Assembly: GCA_015478665.1 (NCBI GenBank)
Contig: JADMII010000002.1
Location: 124,001-188,000 of the forward strand
Direction of reading: 5' to 3'
Length of the DNA: 64,000 nucleotides
Origin: Dehalococcoidia bacterium
Lineage (GTDB): Bacteria; Chloroflexota; Dehalococcoidia; DSTF01; JACRBR01
The translations under genes were made by a program, and so were the position numbers. The notes beneath the pieces are model-generated. The model had not been told where the DNA came from, made no database searches, and saw only the letters and a program-made list of their open reading frames with translations. This document shows, one piece after another, positions 59,909-64,000 of this stretch (position 1 is its first letter; every line of letters begins with the position of its first letter).

Positions 59909-60436
59909 ATGGAGCGCGCCCAGGCGTATCAGACGCTGAACCTGCACCCGAGCGCCGACGGGACGATGGTCGCCGACGCCTACTGGCGCCTCGTGCGCAC
60001 GGCGCAGGCCGGCGAAGACAGCTTCGAAGCGCGCGCCACGATCGAGCGCCTGAACGACGCCTACACGACACTGAACCCCAAGGTGGCGCCGCAGCGGCCG
60101 GGTGGGAACGTAGGTCCGCCGCACGCGCAGGCGTCCGCCGGCTCCGGCCTGTGGGTGCTCGACGTCGCCGCGGACTGGGTCGTCGAGGAGGCGCGACGCA
60201 CGCGGTTGCGTTGGCCGGGCCGCAACCTCGAAGTGGGCATGCTCGGCGGCGCGGCGTTCGTGCTGCTGCTGCTTGCGCTCGGCAACGGCGCTTCGCTGCT
60301 GCTGACGTTCGCGGCGGCGGTCGTCGCACTGGTCGCCGTCTGGTGCCCCTGGCGCCGGGTCGATGGCATCGAAACGAGCCCCGACGGGCATTCGTCCGCC
60401 GACGGCCGCCTGCGACCTCCGGCTTCCGACGCCTGA
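59909..60436 (+). CDS. J-domain-like protein without HPD motif, C-terminal membrane anchor
   Basis: 175 residues. The N-terminus AYQTLNLHPSADGTMVADAY, then EARATIERLNDAYTTLNP looks like a J-domain of four helices, but the HPD needed to stimulate DnaK reads HPS. A Gly/Pro linker is followed by two membrane segments (LGGAAFVLLLLALGNGASLL, FAAAVVALVAVW). ATG 59909 is preferred over 59903 by spacing from GGAGG. Function unknown; might be a non-canonical cochaperone or a scaffold. Confidence 0.6.
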   Translation: MERAQAYQTLNLHPSADGTMVADAYWRLVRTAQAGEDSFEARATIERLNDAYTTLNPKVAPQRPGGNVGPPHAQASAGSGLWVLDVAADWVVEEARRTRLRWPGRNLEVGMLGGAAFVLLLLALGNGASLLLTFAAAVVALVAVWCPWRRVDGIETSPDGHSSADGRLRPPASDA

Positions 60437-60556
60437 CGCCCGCTCGTGGCCGCGACAGCGGCAGATTCCCGAACGGATATTATCCACGATGCCGCGGCAT
60501 ATCGAGAACGCGGCGCTACACGCATATTTCTGCGGGAGTATGCCAGCTCCTGGCCG

Positions 60557-62107
60557 CTACAGCGGCAGATTGTTGTGCTTCTTCGCCGGCGTGTCGTCGG
60601 TCTTCGCCCGCAGCATCTCGAGCGCGGTGATCACCTTCCAGCGGGTGTCGCGCGGGTCGATGACGTCGTCGACGTAGCCGCGGGCGGCGGCGACGTACGG
60701 GTTGGCGAAGCGGTTGGTGTAGTCCGCCACGAGCTTCGCGCGCTCCGCCGCCGGGTCTTCGGCGTCCTGCAGGCGCTGGCGGTAGAGGATGTTCACCGCC
60801 GGCTCCGGCCCGACGACGGCGATCTCGCCCTGCGGCCAGGAGAAGTTCATGTCCGCGCGCAGGTGCTTCGAGCCCATGGCGTCGTAGGCGCCGCCGTAGG
60901 CCTTCCGCATGATCACAGTGACCTTCGGCACCGTCGCCTCGGCATAGGCGAACACGAGCTTGGCGCCGTGGGTGATGATGCCGCCGTACTCCTGTGCGAC
61001 GCCGGGCAGGAAGCCCGGCACGTCGACCAGCGTCAGCACCGGGATGTTGAAGGCGTCGCAGAAGCGCACGAAGCGCGCCGCTTTCCGTGACGAGTCGATA
61101 TCGAGCACGCCTGCCAGGTAGAGCGGCTGATTGGCGACGACGCCGACGGTGCGGCCGGCCATCCGGCAGAAGCCGACGACGATGTTCTGCGCGAACTGCG
61201 CGTGCACCTCCATGAAGTCGCCGGCGTCGACGATCTCGTGGATCACCTCGCGCACGTCGTAGCCCTTCGTCGCGTCGTCGGGGACGATGTCGACGAGCCG
61301 CTCCGAGCGACGGTGGACGTCGTCGCCGGTCTCCATCAGCGGCGGGTCTTCCATGTTGTTCAGAGGCAGGAACGAGAGCAGGCGCCGGATCTCGAGCAGC
61401 GTGTCCTCTTCGTTGTCGATCGCGAAGTGGGCGACGCCGCTGCGGCTGGCGTGCGCCATGGCGCCGCCGAGCTCCTCGTGCGTGACGTCCTCGAAGGTCA
61501 CCGACTTGATCACGTCGGGCCCGGTGAGGAACATCTGAGACGTGCCCTGCGTCATGAAGATGAAGTCCGTGAGGGCCGGCGAGTAGACGGCGCCGCCCGC
61601 GCACGGCCCCATGATCGCCGAGATCTGCGGGATGACGCCGGACGCCAGCGTATTGCGCAAGAAGACGTCGCCGAAGCCCGCGAGGCTGGCGACGCCCTCC
61701 TGGATGCGGGCGCCGCCACCGTCGTTGAGGCCGATCACCGGCGCGCCGGTCTTCATCGCCAGATCCATGATCTTCGACATCTTCTCGCCCATCGCCTCTG
61801 ACAGCGAGCCGCCAAAGACCGTGAAGTCCTGCGAGAAGACGAAGACGCCGCGTCCATCGATCTTGCCGTAGCCGGTGACGACGGCGTCACCGAGGTAGTG
61901 CTGTTTGTCGATGCCGAACTCGGTGGCGCGGTGGACCATCAGCTGGTCGAGCTCTTCGAAGCTGCCGGGATCCAGCAGCACGTCGAGCCGCTCGCGCGCG
62001 GTCATCTTGCCGCGCTCGTGTTGGGCGTCGACGCGCCGGGCGCCGCCGCCGAGGCGCGCCTGATCCTTCATCTGCAGGAGTCTCTTGAGGCGTTCTTCGC
62101 TCGACAT
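60557..62107 (-). CDS. Acyl-CoA carboxylase, carboxyltransferase beta subunit (propionyl-CoA carboxylase-like)
   Basis: 516 residues with two crotonase-like carboxyltransferase halves. [19 protein letters not shown] and [20 protein letters not shown] form the first oxyanion site; [20 protein letters not shown] and [18 protein letters not shown] the second. Typical of PccB and methylmalonyl-CoA decarboxylase alpha. Biotin carboxylase/BCCP partners are not in the window. With the mutase at 22941 it fits a propionyl-CoA to succinyl-CoA route. ATG 62107 follows TAGGAT by 6 nt. Confidence 0.92.
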   Translation of the reverse strand: MSSEERLKRLLQMKDQARLGGGARRVDAQHERGKMTARERLDVLLDPGSFEELDQLMVHRATEFGIDKQHYLGDAVVTGYGKIDGRGVFVFSQDFTVFGGSLSEAMGEKMSKIMDLAMKTGAPVIGLNDGGGARIQEGVASLAGFGDVFLRNTLASGVIPQISAIMGPCAGGAVYSPALTDFIFMTQGTSQMFLTGPDVIKSVTFEDVTHEELGGAMAHASRSGVAHFAIDNEEDTLLEIRRLLSFLPLNNMEDPPLMETGDDVHRRSERLVDIVPDDATKGYDVREVIHEIVDAGDFMEVHAQFAQNIVVGFCRMAGRTVGVVANQPLYLAGVLDIDSSRKAARFVRFCDAFNIPVLTLVDVPGFLPGVAQEYGGIITHGAKLVFAYAEATVPKVTVIMRKAYGGAYDAMGSKHLRADMNFSWPQGEIAVVGPEPAVNILYRQRLQDAEDPAAERAKLVADYTNRFANPYVAAARGYVDDVIDPRDTRWKVITALEMLRAKTDDTPAKKHNNLPL

Positions 62108-62113
62108 GCCGCG

Positions 62114-62119
62114 ATCCTA
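62114..62119 (-). promoter_or_regulatory. -10 element TAGGAT 6 nt before the carboxylase ATG (leaderless)
   Basis: Minus strand TAGGAT, CGCGGC, ATG. No Shine-Dalgarno. Confidence 0.6.
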
Positions 62120-62310
62120 GCAGAGCGTCGCCGCTCACGAAAACGGTCCGAATGACCCATCGCCGCCTCAACGTCCACCTGAGGGCGAGCGAAGGCAGGC
62201 CCGCTGACATCGAGCCGTCGACGACCCAGTCGGCACGACGCACGGCCGGCGGCTGCCGCGGCATCGGACCGCGAAGCGCGGCGTCCGGCGCGGCCCGGGC
62301 TTTCGCCACC

Positions 62311-64000
62311 TCAGCAGCCGCCCGCGAATGCCCTTCCGGGCGCCCACATGTTCCAGCGCGCCGTCTTCGCCCACGTCTCCGATGCGCGCGCCCAGCTGTC
62401 GTAGATCACGTTCCCGCTGCCCGAGCCCGAAGCGCGCGCGAGGCCGACGAAGACCATCACGATCGACATGTTGTAGTCGTTGCCGTCGGCGCCGCGCCAC
62501 AGCGGCGCCGCGAGGGTGCGGCCGCTGCCATCGATGCGGTTGACGTCGTAGCGCAGGTACACCGTGCGCCCCGGCGGCAGGAAGATGTACTGCAGCGCTG
62601 CCCTCGCCCAATCGGCGCCGCACTGGTTGCCGAGCGGCGTGTCCATCTGCAGCAGGCGAATCGTACGGCCGTCCGTGCAGGTGAAGGACTCCCCGTCGAT
62701 CACGCTCTGCACCGTGCAGGCGTCGCCGGGAGGTCGGTTCGCCTGCACGGCCTGGAGCGCCGCGAACATGTTGAGGCGACCCTGTCCCGCCCAGCCGGGT
62801 GTCGTGCCGGGCGGCAGCGCCGTGGCGCTCTCGTCGATGATGGCGGTCAGCTGCGCCGGCGAGAGGCTCGGGTTCAGCGAGAGCATCAGCGCCGCCAGCC
62901 CGGACGCCTGGGGCGCCGAGAACGACGTCCCGCTGCCGCGCGCGTAGTCGCCGGCGGGCAGGCACGGCAGGAACGTCAGGCACGTCGCGTGCGGCACGGT
63001 GCCGATGATGTCCTGACCGACGGCGACCACGTCGACGTCCGGCCCGTAGTCCGAGAAGAACGCGCGCGTGCTCGTATTGCCGGACGCGGCGGCGCCGACG
63101 GCGAGCACTTCCGGCAGGCGCGCCGGGAAGTCGATCACGGGGGAGTTGTCGTTGCCCGCGGCGGCGACGACGAGCACGCCGCGCGCGGTGGCCTCGGCGA
63201 CGGCGTCCCGGATCACCTGGGAGTCCTGGAGCCCGCCGAGGCTGAGGTTGATGACGCGGGCGCCGTTGCGGGCCGCGTAGGTGATGCCCCGGGCGGTGGC
63301 GACGGAATCGCCGCTGCCGAAGCAATCGAGCACCTTCACCGGCATGATCCGCACGTTTCGCGCCACGCCGACGATGCCGGTGCGGTTGGCGGCGGCGCCG
63401 ATGATGCCGGCGACGAACGTGCCGTGGCCGATGTCGTCGTTGACGAAGCCGTTCGTCACGTTCTGGCAACCGGGCGAGCTGTCGCTGACGAACGAGCAGC
63501 CGTTGACGTCGTCGACGCAGCCGTTGCCGTCGTCGTCGATGCCGTTGTTCGGGATCTCGCGCGGGTTCTGCCAGATGTTGGGTTCCAGGTTCGGATGCCG
63601 GATATCGACGCCGGTATCGACGACTGCGACGACGATGCCGGGGTTTCCGGTCGAAATGTTCCACGCCGCCGGCGCGTTGACCGCGGACAGGTACGACGAC
63701 TGCTCGCCGAAGAGCGGGTCCGGCGGCAGCTCGCGCGCCACCACCGGCACGACCGGCTCGGCGTAGGCGACGCCGGCCATCCCGGCGAGCAGGCGCGTGG
63801 CGGTCGCGGCGTCGGCGCCGGGCAGGCGCGCCTCGATGCCGCGCAGGTCGTCGATGCGGCCGGTCACCGTGCCGCCGCGCGCCGCGATGCTGCGCGCGAC
63901 GGCGTCGGTGTCGGCGCCCGGAGCAAGTTGCACGAAGAACAGCCCGGACGCCGGGCGCGAGGGTGCAACCCCGCGCGCGACGAGCGCAACGATCACGCAC
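62311..64000 (-). CDS. Subtilisin-family serine protease fused to a staphylococcal-nuclease-like domain (5' end off the window)
   Basis: At least 561 residues; the frame stays open to the right edge, and a GTG at 63996 is not a convincing start, so the signal peptide is probably outside. An inhibitor_I9-like propeptide segment (about 20-85) precedes the S8 domain: Asp in VAVVDTGVDIRHP, a Ca-loop DDDGNGCVDDVNG, His in GHGTFVAGII, Asn in AAAGNDNS and Ser in GTSFSAPQASG, all intact. After a linker, residues about 428-550 match thermonuclease: VIDGESFTCTDGRTIRLLQM, DTP, then GSGRTLA and WARASETWAK. The general-base Glu after DTP is replaced by Leu. Probably secreted. Confidence 0.85.
   Translation of the reverse strand, partial: CVIVALVARGVAPSRPASGLFFVQLAPGADTDAVARSIAARGGTVTGRIDDLRGIEARLPGADAATATRLLAGMAGVAYAEPVVPVVARELPPDPLFGEQSSYLSAVNAPAAWNISTGNPGIVVAVVDTGVDIRHPNLEPNIWQNPREIPNNGIDDDGNGCVDDVNGCSFVSDSSPGCQNVTNGFVNDDIGHGTFVAGIIGAAANRTGIVGVARNVRIMPVKVLDCFGSGDSVATARGITYAARNGARVINLSLGGLQDSQVIRDAVAEATARGVLVVAAAGNDNSPVIDFPARLPEVLAVGAAASGNTSTRAFFSDYGPDVDVVAVGQDIIGTVPHATCLTFLPCLPAGDYARGSGTSFSAPQASGLAALMLSLNPSLSPAQLTAIIDESATALPPGTTPGWAGQGRLNMFAALQAVQANRPPGDACTVQSVIDGESFTCTDGRTIRLLQMDTPLGNQCGADWARAALQYIFLPPGRTVYLRYDVNRIDGSGRTLAAPLWRGADGNDYNMSIVMVFVGLARASGSGSGNVIYDSWARASETWAKTARWNMWAPGRAFAGGC

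Overview
The window is a dense, high-GC (about 68-70%) bacterial chromosome segment with about 60 protein genes, no rRNA, no tRNA that I can recognise, no CRISPR array and no insertion sequence. Gene content points to the Chloroflexota, perhaps near the Dehalococcoidia: a 7Fe ferredoxin, a (R)-citramalate synthase, a DnaD-like protein beside dnaB, a decaprenyl-phosphate phosphoribosyltransferase-type UbiA protein, a split methylmalonyl-CoA mutase large subunit, GTG/TTG starts and several apparently leaderless genes. The phylum call is inference from content, not a proven placement.

Layout. 1-11 kb: a MacB-type permease, a CYP152-type P450 peroxygenase, a 1275-residue double-kinase hybrid sensor, ferredoxin, citramalate synthase and an S41 lipoprotein protease. 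11.3-16 kb: replication/translation block, rplI - small protein - dnaB - DnaD-like - a double AAA+ helicase-loader-like protein, behind a strong sigma70-type promoter and a structured leader. 16-22.8 kb: accessory enzymes (nucleotidyltransferase-like, methyltransferase, degenerate SDR, flavin split-barrel protein), a gene-poor stretch with a glyoxalase-family remnant, FabG, and two response regulators. 22.9-27.9 kb: methylmalonyl-CoA mutase subunit, a Tat/lipoprotein peptide-binding protein, an Lrp/AsnC regulator and a cupin.

28-53.5 kb is one large extracellular polysaccharide locus. On the minus strand lie an ABC export pair (Wzt/Wzm type) with two methyltransferases and an acetyltransferase; then glycosyltransferases, two DegT-type aminotransferases, a nucleotide-sugar epimerase and a Gfo/Idh oxidoreductase; then an O-antigen ligase-like protein, a previously uncalled 48-residue membrane protein, a BY-kinase-type ATPase, a Wzz-type protein, the priming sugar transferase and three response regulators. 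A divergent plus-strand operon holds a degenerate receiver, a WecG/TagA/CpsF glycosyltransferase, a soluble histidine kinase, UDP-glucose dehydrogenase and a UDP-xylose-synthase-type decarboxylase. The intergenic gaps of this locus repeatedly carry a direct repeat with an 11-bp period (minus strand CTCAAC-N5-CTCAAC), in three cases 10-11 nt upstream of a plausible -10 element. This is the layout expected for an OmpR/PhoB-type activator, two of which are encoded in the locus. I consider this putative regulon the most interesting signal in the window.

53.6-64 kb: acyl-CoA dehydrogenase-like protein, a thioredoxin-like [2Fe-2S] ferredoxin, a lipoprotein joining dockerin-like calcium repeats to an alpha/beta-hydrolase, RlmN, a double-hotdog MaoC protein, a UbiA prenyltransferase, a membrane-anchored J-like protein, an acyl-CoA carboxylase beta subunit and, running off the right edge, a subtilase fused to a staphylococcal-nuclease-like domain.
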